DNA of 64,000 nt from Polytrichum commune (Eukaryota; Streptophyta; Polytrichopsida; Polytrichales; Polytrichaceae). Of the stretch, positions 23,053 through 35,465 are shown one piece after another. The translations under genes and the position numbers were made by a program. The stretch is from assembly GCA_950295325.1 (NCBI GenBank), contig OX485807.1:32511440-32575439 (forward strand), given 5' to 3'. Below the pieces are notes generated by a model. That model saw nothing but the letters and a program-made list of their open reading frames with translations. It did not search any database and was not told where the DNA came from. Each line of letters opens with the position of its first letter. Position 1 is the stretch's first letter.

Positions 23053-24453
23053 TATGAGCCCAAAATGAGTGCTCATATTTGTTTTATGTTTAGAATTTGA
23101 TTAGAATTGCAATTGGAGTGTTATTAAAACTATCAAAAGCATAAAAAGAGTGAGGCTTGGTGTGGATTTATGTTTAGGCCTTAAGCCATTTTGTGTGGTG
23201 AATTAGAAGCTTAATGACATTAGGGAGTGTTTTGATTAGAGGTGTAGTGCTTGATGAGGCAAGGGGAAGTGCCTTTGACTTAATTGTTTGAATTAGAACG
23301 TGTTCTCGTTGGTTTAGGGGGTAAGGAGTTAATGGATAGGATAAGGTCCTACTAAGTAGGAGAAGGCTAAGGAGGTTGTGGTTTGGGTGCCCTCCCTCCT
23401 TCCTTCCATTTCTCTCTCATTCTCTCTCTCCCTCTTGGAGGTGTGTGTGCAAGAGTGTGTGTGGGAGTGTGTGTGTGGTGTAGTGTGTTAGAGAATAGAT
23501 TTGATTAGGTGGAAGTTAGAGAATATATTTGATTAGGGGGAAATTAGAGAATAGATTTGAGTAGGGGGACTTAGAGGATAGATTGGATTAAGGGTAGTTT
23601 AGAAGATAGATTTGATTAGGAGGAGCCTAGAAAATCATATTATTAAGGTTGCAAGGCTTATTAGGCACCTGCCGGTTGTGGGTTGAGGTTACAAGGCTTA
23701 CTGGGCAGCTGCAGCTACTGTTTTAAGGTTGCAAGCTTACTAGGCAACTACAGCTACTGTTTTGAGGTTGCAAGGTTTATTGGGCAGCTGCAGCTACTGT
23801 TTGGAGGTTGCCGGTTGTGGGTTGAGGTTGCAAGGTTTACTGGGCAGCTGCAGCTACTGTTTGGAGGCTGCCGGTGTGGGTTGAGGTACAAGGCTTACTA
23901 GGCAGCTGTAGCTACTGTTTTGAGGTTGCAAGGTTTATTGGGCAACTATAGCTACTGTTTGGAGGCTGCCGGTTGTGGGTTGAGGTTACAAGGCTTACTG
24001 GGCAGCTGCAGCTACTGTTTTGAGGCTGCCGGTTAATATGTTGAGGCGGCCGGCACTTGTAAGGTGAATTAGTAGGGCAGCTTCAAGGCTTAATGCTAGG
24101 CCTTTAGTGACTTGGGTAGATGATCAAGGGGGAACCTTATTGATAATAAAGGGAGAAGCCGTAGTGCTATATTGGACTAAATGATAGTTAGTTGATTGGG
24201 TTGTTACTTAATGTTACTTTAGATAATTAGTTCATTAGCAAGATAGTAGAACACGAGGCGAGGATTGTGATAATAGAGAAGAGTGTTTGTCAACGCTTGT
24301 AATATTATCGTGGAATGGATTGGTGTGCAATGATTAATGAGGAAATGTGATGGATTTTTACGAATTGGCAAGAGGGAGTTATGTAAACATGAATGTGATC
24401 CCCATTCCCTCACCCGGACTAGGACGCTTAAGGGTGGGCGGTTTGGCCTCACA
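23053..24453 (+). mobile_element. Solo LTR, family copy A
   Basis: Starts TATGAGCCCAAAATGAG and ends GGTTTGGCCTCACA, with the perfect 5-bp duplication GAGTT at 23048-23052 and 24454-24458. The outer TG is mutated to TA. Order inside: a short palindrome TGAGC..GCTCA at the start, a CT-rich tract (about 23393-23440), GT repeats, a minisatellite (23650-24050) and an ACGCTTGTAATATTAT region near 24292 that corresponds to the presumed transcript end. Shares long homology with copies B and D (AAGTAGGAGAAGG region). No internal retrotransposon genes. Confidence 0.85.
23650..24050 (+). repeat. LTR-internal minisatellite, copy A type
   Basis: Roughly 40-bp and 60-bp units built from GGTTGCAAGG, CTTACTGGGCAGCTGCAG and CTACTGTTT, with optional GGCTGCCGGTTGTGGG. 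The repeat is not found in the other LTR copies. Confidence 0.85.
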
Positions 24454-24630
24454 GAGTTGAATGTGAATTTCAGGGCAGAAAGTGTGTTACATGCAAGATT
24501 TGAATATTGGGATCAGGTGTGTGTGATGGGAAATAATTTGGCTGACGGGATTTTAGAGCAATGTCATATATCCCACCACATCCGACATCTGGAGGGTATA
24601 GTGTCGAAGATACTATGTGTAGAGTAGAGG

Positions 24631-25857
24631 GGCGGACGTTAAGTTCCCCCCACGAACTTTTTGGGGGAGGAATATTTGGGCAGGGTCAGCCGCCCGTCAG
24701 ATTTTCTAGATCCGACTGAAAACTACTGCCCGCCCACCCAACTTCGAAAAAACTATTGTCCTTGCATTCTTGAAGGCCACTTATGCACAAATCCCATATT
24801 GAGTGCACTTCATTTTCAAGGTCTCAAATCCAATATATATGCTCACTTCCATTGAGTAAATAAGCAATTGACTATATTTCATTTTCAAAGTGAAACCATC
24901 AATAAACCATGTAATTAACTTGGAAGTCAAAAATTTTACAAAATCCTCATTAGCACTGAGGTTATAATTTTTGTGACTTACCATTGAAAGGGACATTGTC
25001 ATTCTAAAATTAATGAATTATTTTTTACATGTTAAAAATTATAGTCTAGTTAAATACCTTCTACTTTCACAAAGTATTCATATGCATTTAAATTAATTAA
25101 TTGTGATTGAATGTAACTAAGTCTAATTAATTCTGATTAATCCTAATTAATCCTAATCAAATCAGAAAATATGCTTACCAAATTAATTAAGCTGTATCAA
25201 TTATAAATTATATTTACTGGAGTTAATTCCATTAAATCATGATTAATTCCAGTAAGTAATTTTTATAATTAATTAGGCTTAATTATTTTGGTTAGCATGC
25301 TTTCTGATTTAATTGGGCTTAATTAGAATTGGTCAAGATTAATCAGAATTGATTAGACTTAGTTGCATTCAATCACACTTAACTAGTTTAAATGTGTATG
25401 AAAACTTTGTGATAGTAGAAGGTAGTAACTTTAAAATATTTAAATATTTAAAGTAAATCATTCATTTTAGTTCCATTTTAGAATGACAAAGATCCTTTCA
25501 ATTGTAAGTCACAAATTTTATAACATTCTCAGTGCTAATGAGGATTTTGTAATATTTTTAGCTTCCAAGTTAATTACATGCGTTATTGGCGGTTTCACTT
25601 TGAAAATGAAATCTAGTCAATTGCTTATTTACTCAATGGAAGTGAACATATATATTGGATTTGAGACCTTGAAAATGAAGTGCACTCAATATGGGATTTG
25701 TGCATAAGTGGCCTTCAAGAATGCAAGGACAATAGTATTTTCGAAGTCGGGCGGGCGGGCAACAGTTTTTGGTCGGGTCCAAAAATTCTGACAGGCGGCT
25801 GCCCTTGCCCGAATAGTCCTCCCCCGAAAAGTTCGTGGGGGGAACTTAACGTCCGCC
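24631..25857. mobile_element. Foldback Mutator-like MITE, perfect 9-bp TSD
   Basis: The outermost ends are GGCGGACGTTAAGTTCCCC and its complement. The inverted arms are about 400 bp each (24631 to about 25070 and about 25425 to 25857), around an AT-rich centre full of AATTAAT/TAATTA words. The 9-bp flanks GAGTAGAGG at 24622-24630 and 25858-25866 are identical, the hallmark of Mutator-like transposition. No transposase is encoded. The two arms contain shadow frames that mirror each other (24661-25002 and 25483-25904), an effect of the inverted repeat. Confidence 0.9.
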
Positions 25858-25866
25858 GAGTAGAGG

Positions 25867-27296
25867 TGCCCATAGCCGATCACTTTTAAGAGATAATGCG
25901 TCAAATTTGGAGATGTATAGGGCGGTGTAAATTTTTCATGTGTAGGAAGATAAAAATTAGGAGGAATGTGAATTTATTGGTAGTAATCATTTTTAAATTC
26001 AAATTACTGTGAAGTTTTGGAGCCAAAAGTTGGCTAAATATATTACCAATGTCTAGAGTTTGCCATGATCGCTCATTCCTCCCAAGTTTAGCACTCAAAC
26101 GAGGGACATGTGCCATGGCATTATTGATTCTAGCCCAATTGAGATTCAATCCTTGCCTTATCAAAATCATGGTACCCTATAGGTTCCCGATGGGGTCTTG
26201 ATCGAGAATAGGTGGTTCGACTATAAGTAAGTACAATGAATTGTGGCATAAAGATGTGCAAGGAAATCCCATGTGTTGAGCATATTTTTGTAGCTAAATG
26301 TGTAAATGCGAGGAGATTTAAATAAGGATGTTTGCAAGCATTCATGCTTGCCATGCAACATCTTCAATTATTTGTTCAATGTGAACATGAGTGTAGTGTG
26401 CAGATGTGTGTTTTTTCTAGTGTGAACTTGGTGAAGTTTGTAATATGGGAGTGCTATCATGTGAGCACTGAACGGTGAGCGGTGAGTGATGAACGATGAG
26501 CGATGAGTGGTAACTTTTGAGCAGTGAGGGAGGAAAATATTTGGATTTACACCTACTAGTATCTTATATCCTTGGTATTTTGTCACAAATAATAAAAAAT
26601 TCTATTATAACTATTCGAGTGAAAATGAATTTTAATATTTTGTGAGATTCAACATTCAATTCTTCAAAAAAAATTGCAAGCACATTTCTAGTGTTGAGCA
26701 CGATTTAGATTATTTTTTAAGAATTCATGTAGGTTTGAAAAATGAATAGATGGCAACATTATGGAAGAAAATGAATTCAGTTTCTGAACATCCATGAAAG
26801 TATAAGAGAAATTACTCACATGAATGAGTGTCCACTAATCGTGGTAAGGTAAAAGAAAGCCCAAGAATTAAAACATTGTTACACAATTTGAAGTTATTAT
26901 TACTTGAATCATAGAGGAAATTGTCGAAGTTGGTTGACCACATGGAGAAGATTGGTATAGGGCAAAAACAAATTCCATGATCCAAGTGACACCCTTTGCA
27001 TATGGAGGCTAAACCATAAAACTTGATGGAGAACTCATAACAAATTAATTTTATTTTTTGCAAAATGAAATTATAAATGCTAGACATCAAATGGGCACTT
27101 CTCTTTGTGGGAAGTGGAAGTTGACATATCCCATATCCATCATATGCACCAAAGGTGTTGAAATAGAACAAAGAGCAAGGCAAAGAGTGGAGGTGATCAT
27201 TTGACTTCATGCATTGTTCATATGTCTTTGTGTATGTGTATTTGCTTATGCAATTTGATTTAAAGTTCTATTATGCTTCAATAGAATGGGCTTTGT
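25867..27296. other. No gene recognised
   Basis: Intergenic DNA. The minus-strand frames 25901-26170 and 26812-27210 have no domain I recognise and no paralogue in the window. A small G-rich minisatellite lies at 26461-26530. Confidence 0.5.
26461..26530 (+). repeat. GGTGAGCGGTGAGTGAT-type minisatellite
   Basis: About nine 7-bp steps of GTGAGCG/ATGAACG type. A matching run lies at 60853-60890, also followed by TAACTT, so the two loci share more than the repeat itself. Confidence 0.6.
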
Positions 27297-27308
27297 GTGG
27301 TTGCAGGC

Positions 27309-27395
27309 ATGATGCATCCAAACTATCGGTCCACCAAGGCCCATCCAAGGGCCTGAGTGATCCTCATTGGTGTTGGGGGGAAGTGGATGCCACCT
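27309..27395 (+). mobile_element. Fragment of the 43.5-kb foldback MITE arm
   Basis: GATGCATCC, then CCACCAAGGCCCATCCAAGG and GATCCT match 43590-43660 in the left arm of the foldback at 43494-44643. Only this arm portion is present and it has diverged. Confidence 0.6.
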
Positions 27396-27742
27396 AGACG
27401 GGTGGGGCAGACCCTGATGGGATCTAGGTTGTGCATTAGAATGTGGAATAAGCTACTCGTGTAAGTTGCCTAGGTAAGGGTTGTAGGTAACCGGGGCATG
27501 GCTAGTTATTTACAAATTAATTATTATTTCGAATTGATCTAAAAAATCCCTACAAACCTAATGAGGAGGAATTAATAGGTTAGATTCTTGTTGAAAGAGA
27601 TGATGCAACTGACAATGAACCCATTGACACAAAGAATGGCAAAGATAATGACAGGAACTAGGGGCATGCACTGGAAAAAATGTAGAAAACCACATGCGAG
27701 AAAATGTAGGGTGGTTTATTCAAGACACATAATTTTTACATT

Positions 27743-28749
27743 TTTCTTAGATATGCAATAGCATCCTCTAAATGTGAATTTGGGAATTACATATCATGTA
27801 CAGTGTGGTTTAAGTTCTGGTATTTTTTTAAGATGTAAGGTAGCATAAATAGAAATAAGTTTGGCTTTTTTTATTTATAGGTTTAACATAAATCATTTTC
27901 TATTAGTGGCATTGGATGAGAAATAAGCAAAATGTATGTGGACATGTGAATGAATTTGTTGAAACAGTCGCCTTTGGATGAAAAACCTCATCATTCGGCG
28001 ATGAAAGGTTAGTTGGCTTATTTAAGATTTCCAGGGGGGTCAAGAATCATACGCAATATACTAGAGTTTATAGTATGATGGTTGTATGTGTGTAATGTGC
28101 AGAGTAATATCTGCACATTGTGATGTATGTATAGTGTACTATATGCATAATGTATGTGTAGATTGTTCACACAAAAATTGTATTACTTATAAATAAGATA
28201 GGATGGTTATAATTATGCAAATATAGAATGATAGGGTGTTAATAAATACCATCCAGTAAAAACTTAGCTACTTATAGGGTGGAAACTATTCAACGAAGGA
28301 AGGTCCCCCTCCCCATGAAATAAGGGGTTCTCACATGTGTATACATAAATCAAGTGTAGGTACACCCCCGTGGACATGAAGAAGTATAATTAATTATTTC
28401 TTTCCAAAATACTCATCCTTTGGAAGTGCAAGACGCCTTTCAATTGGGTCCTACTAGAGTAATTTAGTCAGGGTGGTTGATTAAATCGGTTGCAAAAGTA
28501 GATTTCATGTTTTAAAATAGTTCACTGCATATTCCCTGACTTCTAGATTGATGAGTTGGCGTGCATGTTACGAAGCCATAGCCTCTCGTTTCAAAGTCTG
28601 CACTATATATATATATATATATATATATCCACAAATTTGCAGGCGTACTAAAGAGGGTGATTGACCGTAGTTGGACAATAAGTGATGGATCATATTGACC
28701 CTTTTGCCCTAGTCACAAAGGAATATTCAGATCACTTATGAAATGGTTG
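27743..28749 (+). repeat. Direct paralogue of 49035-49990
   Basis: Near-identical to 49035-49990 except for about 50 bp next to an (AT)n tract that are inverted between the copies. A homopolymer and microsatellite length difference is also seen. No gene. Confidence 0.8.
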
Positions 28750-28758
28750 GATACCAAC

Positions 28759-29580
28759 CAGAGTTCGGGAAGTTTTTGAAGCCTTAGTGGCTAATTGCCG
28801 GTAGTTGCTACAAAGGGTCCGATTTTTTCCAATTTACATCGGCAAGAGCCGGTCTTTTGTAAAATCAATTCGCCAATTGCCTATATTTTCATATCTTCAT
28901 TGGCCAATATCCGATTAAATGGAATTCATATCCACACTAATTGTTTAAAAAATGTATGAAGAGTTATTAGAAATCCTTTCTTAGTACAAAATCTTGAATA
29001 AGTGAAAAGAAAGGCATGTTCAAAACTTTAAATTTGAAGAGTTAATATCCTTGGCAGGAAATCGAACCTAGCAATGCCTTCACCGCTTGAAGGCCAAGGG
29101 TCCCCCAATTCTTCATAGAAGTAATTGGATTTGGTCATGGAAAGGTTGCATAATTCAAAAAGTTTAAGGTTTAGGGTACTTCCTCAAGTGCATCATTAGA
29201 TGCCCCAGACAAATAGCGCTCTGGGTTGCTATACAAATAGCGAAACTTAGCAGCATCCTTCCAAAGATCTAGAGCACTTGTTAGAATGTCATCAAAATCG
29301 TTGTCTGGGCCTTCTATAGCAACACGCATCATACTTTCTAAGGGTATCGGTTACCATTTCCCGGGTATCGGCCTGTATTTGAATACTTCTTCCGGTTGAA
29401 ATCCAGTAACTCTCAAGAAGAATTGGCTACATTTCCGGGACATTTTCTGGTCCATCGACTAATTGCCGGAGGATTGAAATTACAATCGGATTGCCATCCG
29501 ATGGTTGGAAATTTGGACTGGCCATGAGGGGATATCCATTGGCTAATAATGAACTAGCCGTCGGTTTTCCCCGACCATTG
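28759..29580. mobile_element. hAT-like MITE, second copy
   Basis: Starts CAGAGTTCGGG and ends CCCCGACCATTG, with the 8-bp duplication ATACCAAC (28751-28758 and 29581-29588). The paralogue near 49995 has no insertion. It carries the same tRNA-like hairpin and B-box (here GGTTCGATTTCC on the minus strand, near 29055-29070) as the copy at 16093-16753, plus about 160 bp of extra interior. Confidence 0.65.
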
Positions 29581-29589
29581 ATACCAACA

Positions 29590-29815
29590 ACTTTTGTGAG
29601 GGGCGGAGTTCAATGCCCTATGAACCCGATAGATTTCAGAGCCCAATGAACTTGATGGATTTCAAAGCCCAATGAACTTGATAGATAGATTTCAGAGCCC
29701 AATGAACTTGATGGATTTCAAAGCCCAATGAACTTGATAAATAGATTTCAAAGCCCAATGAACTTGATAGATAGATTTCAGAGCCCAATGAACTTGATGG
29801 ATTTTAGACCCCAAT
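29590..29815 (+). repeat. GATAGATTTCAGAGCCCAATGAACTT minisatellite
   Basis: Seven or so units of 25-29 bp of the type CCCAATGAACTTGATAG plus ATTTCAGAG. The same array lies at 50040-50280 with a different unit order. It is non-coding; the repeated Asp-Arg-Phe frames are an artefact. Confidence 0.85.
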
Positions 29816-30744
29816 GCTGGATTAGCGAGATTCATTTGGCACGGCCTCAAACAGCCTAAAGAGGTTGGCCTAAAAGGTTTGTGATTTTTGTACTTGCACC
29901 TTACAATTAAATTTGCGGACTACCACTAACTACCCCCAATAGAAACCATAATGATGAGAGATCATATGTATGTAGATAGTAATCTACATGATCCTTACAA
30001 GAGCAACTATTAATCACATCCAAGTCACAGTTATAATTTGGTGTGAGATGGGTGTTTGAAAACAACCATCAAGGGCAAAGCGTAGTGGGGTCGGTTAAAA
30101 GGTCAGTAATCATTGCATCCTACACCCTACAAATAGATTTGATGCAGACTACCATTAGGTCACTTCATTATATGTTACTCAGCTAAAATGTCATCTTCTT
30201 TACAATTTTGCTTCAAACTTGACATGGAATAGATTCTCATTGACAAAATTACGATTGATGGTTGTTCCACAACTATGACACTAGTGTGTTTGTTAATCAT
30301 AGCACATAATTTATAGAATGTTTGTGACATCCGGAGAGCTCTATTCTAATTTAATGACTTAGTGGCTTTTAATCTTTATTTATATACGTTATGAAGGTCA
30401 TAGAGCTTGATGATTCTTCTAAAGAGTGGACATCGAGAGGTGCACAGAGGTGGTGAGCCATGTGGTGCATTTTTATAATTTCTTAAAAATCAAGATTACT
30501 TGATTGTGATAGCAGAATGTGATGATGTGTGCAAGAGATATGTGTTGAGAATGTGATTTGGTCTAATTTAATGACTTGTTGATTTGTTAATCCTTGTTTA
30601 TGGAAGTAAGGGAGGGCGGATTGAGGCTATAGAGCTTGATATATCCTTTCAATATTCACTATTGAGAAGAACATGTGCACAATTTTGTTCAATCTTATAA
30701 ATTAATTTAATCAAACTAGAATGTCAAATCAACCTTAAGATGGC
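29816..30744. other. No gene recognised
   Basis: AT-rich DNA with stop codons in all frames. Nothing identified. Confidence 0.5.
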
Positions 30745-31996
30745 TATGAGCCCAAAATGAGTGCTCATATTTGTTTTATGTTTAGAATTTATTTAGAATT
30801 GCATTTGGAGTGTTATTGAAACAATCAAAAGTATAAAATGAGTGAGGCTTGGTTTGGTTTATGTTTTAGGCCTTAAGCCTATTTTGTGTGGTTAATTAGA
30901 AGCTTAGTGACATTAGGGAGTGTTTTCTTTAAGTGTGTAGTATTTGATGAAGCAAGGGGAAGGGCCTTGGACTTTAATGTTTGAATTAGAACATGTTCTT
31001 GTTGGTTTAGAGGGTGAGGATTTAGTGGATAGGATAAGGTCCTACTAAGTAGGAGAAGGTTAAGGGGTTTGTGGTCTTGGGTGCCCTCTCCTCCTCCTCC
31101 TCTTCTCTCTTCATTTTTCTCTCTTCTCCTCCCCTCTCTCTCTCTCTCCCTCCTCTCTTAGAGTTTTGAGCTCTTAGAGCTAAGAATATGTGTGGGAATT
31201 AAGGAAAGGCTTAGGGGAATTAGTGGATTTAGGTGGGTTACTTAGTTAGGAGTTTTGTTAGAATTAGGTAGATAGAGAAGCTGCTGTTGGACCGGGAAGA
31301 AGCTGCCGTTGTGATTGGGCCGAGGCTGCCGTTGTGGCTGGGCATAAGCTGCTGGTTTGGCTGGGTATAAGCTGCTGTTGGACCGGGCAGAAGCTGTTGG
31401 TTTGGTTGCGCATAAGCTATTGGTTTGGTTGGGTATAAGCTGCTGTTGGACCAGGTAGAAGTTGCCGTTGTGACTGGGCATAGGCTACTGGTTTGGCTAG
31501 GTATAAGCTGTTGTTGGACCGGGCAGAAGCTACCGTTGTGACTGGGCATAGGCTGTTGGTTTGGCTGGGCATAAGTTGCTGGTTTGGCCGGGTATAAGCT
31601 GTTGTTGGACCAGGCAGAAGCTGCTGGTTTGGCTGGGCATAAGCTGATGTTGTGGACCGGGCATAAGCTGTTGATGTGTGGACGGGTATGGAAGTGGGCA
31701 TGGACCATTGGCGAACCGGCCGGCATCGGGAAGGCCCAAGTGCACAATTGGCGTTTTAAATGATAGACTAGGTAATTAGGGATTTATGTGTTGGTTTGTA
31801 ATTCACTTAGGAATAAGGGGAAGAGCATTTTTCAATGCTTGTATTCTTATTATGAAATAAAATGGTGTGCAAGAATTAATGGGAATCAAAATGGAGTTTT
31901 ACGAAGATTGGTAAAAGGGAGTTATGTCAACATGAATGTGATCCCCATTCCCTCACCCAGACTAGGACGCTTAAGGGTGGGTGGTTTGGCCTCACA
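30745..31996 (+). mobile_element. Solo LTR, family copy B
   Basis: Starts TATGAGCCCAAAATGAG and ends GGTTTGGCCTCACA, with the perfect 5-bp duplication ATGGC (30740-30744 and 31997-32001). It has a CT-rich tract at 31085-31160 and a private minisatellite at 31275-31690. TTATTATGAAATAAAATGG near 31848-31866 includes an AATAAA polyadenylation signal. No internal domain genes. Confidence 0.85.
31275..31690 (+). repeat. LTR-internal minisatellite, copy B type
   Basis: Units of about 20-45 bp built from AAGCTGCTGTTGGACCGGG, AGGCTGCCGTTGTGACTGGG and CTGGTTTGGCTGGG. The antisense frames (31238-31747) read as Pro/Gln/Ser repeats and are not genes. Confidence 0.85.
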
Positions 31997-32001
31997 ATGG
32001 C

Positions 32002-34619
32002 ATTGGGAAGTAATTAAAGGTTGGGTAGACTAAGGAGGGATCCTCACCAACTCTCCATAGCATCTTCATTTGACTCTCAAGGTTCATAGAGACACGAACC
32101 TTCTCAAAGGGGTACATAATTTAAGTCCTTTCCTCTAGGTTATGTAAGTTTTAAAGATATTGACTATGTATATTTTAATATTTGGATGATTGAATCGTGA
32201 ATAATATGCAAAGAAAATTTATTTTATTTATTATCGTGCTTATGAAATTATGACCATATAAAAAATAATTCTTGAAGTATTCTTGAACTTTATGTTATTT
32301 TATAGAAAAAAAAATTCATTTTCTTACATTTTAATCAATCAAGGATGGGTTTGTATAGATTGCATCATAAACTCAAGTAAATGAGCCGCTTTCAAATATT
32401 AAGCATTCATCTCCCTATGATGATTTATTAGACTTTCAAGAAGTTTAGCGAGAGCTTATGCACAGACATGTGAAGGGAATGGCTCGTACATGTGAGACCA
32501 CATGTTGGGTCTATACATGATAATATGAAATGCTATGTGTGTGTGAAATTTTGTGTAAACATACTACATGATTTGGGGGCGTGTTGCAAAACTAGGTATA
32601 AACTTACTATAGGATTTGGGAGCATGTTGCAAAACTATGTATAAATTGTTCATACGTGACCATGACAAAGACAACCATCACAAAATCACGGTGGCTAGGT
32701 GGGAGGCCCTTCATTTTCTTCCAACCGGTTCATTCTTTTTTACTTGTCATATTCAAAATGTCTTTAGAAAGGAGAATGCAAGAATTATCACTTGCATGAA
32801 GATCTTTAAATTGTTCTATTATTAGTTTGAAAAGATAGTGTTAATTTTACATGGCTTTGAATACTCATGACATGCATGTGAATGATGAGTGTGGATCCTA
32901 CATCACAAATACAATTGCATTGGAATTTTTATGAGCTATAACGGAGCATTCAAAGCAAATCCTACAGCTTGATGCATCGAAATTACATTTTCTCTCTCTC
33001 ATGATTGACGAAATAACTGATTAAACTATGGAACAACATTTGATAGTTTATTGTTAAACCGGCCTTCCCTTAGTGCGACAATATCATACCCTGGGTACGC
33101 AACTCTCATATTAAATGCAAGGGCATCGACATTAAAATAACTTAAACGATGGCTTTTGTAAAAATTATATCAAAGCAATTTAACCAAAAAGTTAGGTGAA
33201 GACCAATTTAAATAAAATGAGATGTAGAGAAAGTTGGGTTGTGTATTTACTATAAAAAACAAACTCCACAAGGTATATATTCTTGCATTCTTCTAGTGTG
33301 TCTTCCCGATCAAAAATTTATCCTTGATACATAGGATGTTATGTGCCTTCAACATTATCATTTTCCTCCATCTTAGCACACCATCCACCCAAGATCGAGA
33401 CAAAAATGGGCCCATTCTTGTTCGTTCATCCAAAGTTAGGTCCATGACCACATTAAAAATTGTCTTTTTACAACAAAAACTGATGAATCCAATGTGGAGC
33501 CAATTGCTGAAATATCAACCAAGTCATATTGATATTTTTGAATCAATTTATTTAGTTCCACCAACAAATCTATCACAAGTTGAAGCATATATTCAAACTA
33601 AAAGGTTGTAGCTTGATAATACCAACATGTATCTTCCACTTGGAAAGCATCCAATACTATTGGCATACAATATAAAATCCGCTCCAACACATGACCTCAA
33701 GAAAGGCATTAAACTAATTGTAAACTAATTGAAATTGAAAGATAGCCAATGGTTGTGAACCAAATTCGATCAACAAACTTTTGAGTTGCTTTCGTTGATT
33801 GCTACTTCTCTCTACCCACTCATTAAATTTGATACTAGATTGACCCAAAATCAACAACTTTGGTATTGTTTTGAATTCATCACATGTAAACAAAGCTTCT
33901 TGATGGGCACTGCAAGGGTGTTGACCAAAGCGGGCACATCAAGTCTCAAATGGGTCGTCAATCCATGATGACAACCTCTTATCAAAGTTGCTTCATTTGT
34001 TGCTAAAGCCACAAGTTGATTAGTATTCCACTGCAATCTTTCCAATAAGTTCTATGTAACAAGGTACATGTATTTCTTCGTAGAATCCTCAATTGCTAAC
34101 ATCATGGACCTTGAAATCGGACCATGGAAGATGGCCTTTTTTCATGTTTTGACTTGATGGTCCAACATCCATGGGACAATTTCATTAGAAAAAATCAATT
34201 TACAAAGCAATTGGGTCCCTCACTAGGTGTAATCCATATGTGGGCCAAGAGGATTCACTATGACCATGCACCAATACTCAATGTAAAGATATTCTTAATA
34301 TATGCCCAAAAAGGGCAGTTTGCAACGTTGAAGTTAAAGCGGTCTTTTGTCTTCTTCTGTCTCTTGCTATCTTCTGGCAAGACACGCTTCATTAAAAAAT
34401 TATTATAACAATTTTTTTTGCCATGAATCCTAATAGAATACCCACTACAAAACCCACTGGACCATATCAATGACGGATGTAGGCCTTAAGATTTGTATCT
34501 TCGAGACCTTGAACTCCGTGATCACTCCTGAATCTTTCCTCACTTTCCTCTCTCAACCTCTCCTCCATTTCCTCATTCTTCCTATCCTTGGTGTTAACGG
34601 AAGTGGGCCTTCGGACGAC
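32002..34619. other. No gene recognised
   Basis: AT-rich and largely unique within the window. The frames 33324-33611 and 34124-34408 (plus) and 33851-34045 (minus) were read for transposase and kinase motifs and none was found. A decayed coding relic is possible at 33.3-34.4 kb but cannot be named. Confidence 0.4.
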
Positions 34620-35465
34620 TTCATGGGATTGCAGCCCTCACTCTTATAAAAACCCATGATGCTCCTCTCTCCACCAACTTGCCTCTTGCCAGCATCACTC
34701 CCTGTCGTAAAGAGGCACCAGGCTGATCCGACCTTCTCTTTTGCGTCGATTCAAGGCTGTTGTGTGGCTGCTGGATGCATGCTAAGCTTCTTACTCCATC
34801 CTCGGCTGCAATAATCAAGCTTGCGACATCACAGTAACCTCGTGTTCATTTGCAGGTATTCCTCTGCTTCCACTGCCACTTCATTGCTCTTCCAACCAAT
34901 TCCTTCTGGTCTAATAGATAGTTCATAGCCTGAAGCTTAGTTGTACAAATTTCCAATTCTCCCATTTACACTTCTTCCATCTCGGCACTTTGAATGTGTG
35001 GACTCAATGAACGACTGTGGAAGTGTTGATAGAGCTAGGTGCTTGAGCTTGTTGTCAACATCTGCAAATCTTCTCCCTGGTTTATGGTTATAACTGAGTG
35101 GGAACTGGTGTTGGGTTCGATATTCAATCCTCTCCCAAACTATGTGGAGAATCCAACTAATTCTGACATTTTTGCAATCTCTTCTAATGTGATATCTGAC
35201 ATGCGATTCGTTGGGGACTGTTTTTTCGATGCCTTCTCATGTGTATTTATACCTGTATGTTATTGTATGTTTTAATGACTGAGAAATTATCCCCCTGCCT
35301 ATTTCTCCCGTTCGAATGGAACTTAGGTATGTGGTGCTCTTGTAGATTCCATATATATATATATATATGCAACACTTAGATCAGCTTGAGAATAGTCTAA
35401 TTCAGTTAGTACTTGCACAAGCCAAAGGGGAGCCAAATATTGCTATTTTAAGTTTCAGGTTGAAG
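34620..35465 (+). repeat. Paralogue of 10100-11515 and 41050-42960
   Basis: Contains one copy each of the 358-bp unit and of the 31-bp unit that are amplified in the two paralogues, so this looks like the unexpanded state. No gene. Confidence 0.75.

Noticed and set aside
24661-25904. Mirrored frames of 60-75 codons
   Set aside because: They are the two arms of the foldback MITE read on opposite strands.
31238-31747. Pro/Gln/Ser-rich frames on the minus strand
   Set aside because: All derive from the LTR-internal minisatellite read in different frames.
33324-34470. Possible decayed transposase
   Set aside because: Frames on both strands were read, but no DDE, zinc-finger or other motif could be supported.
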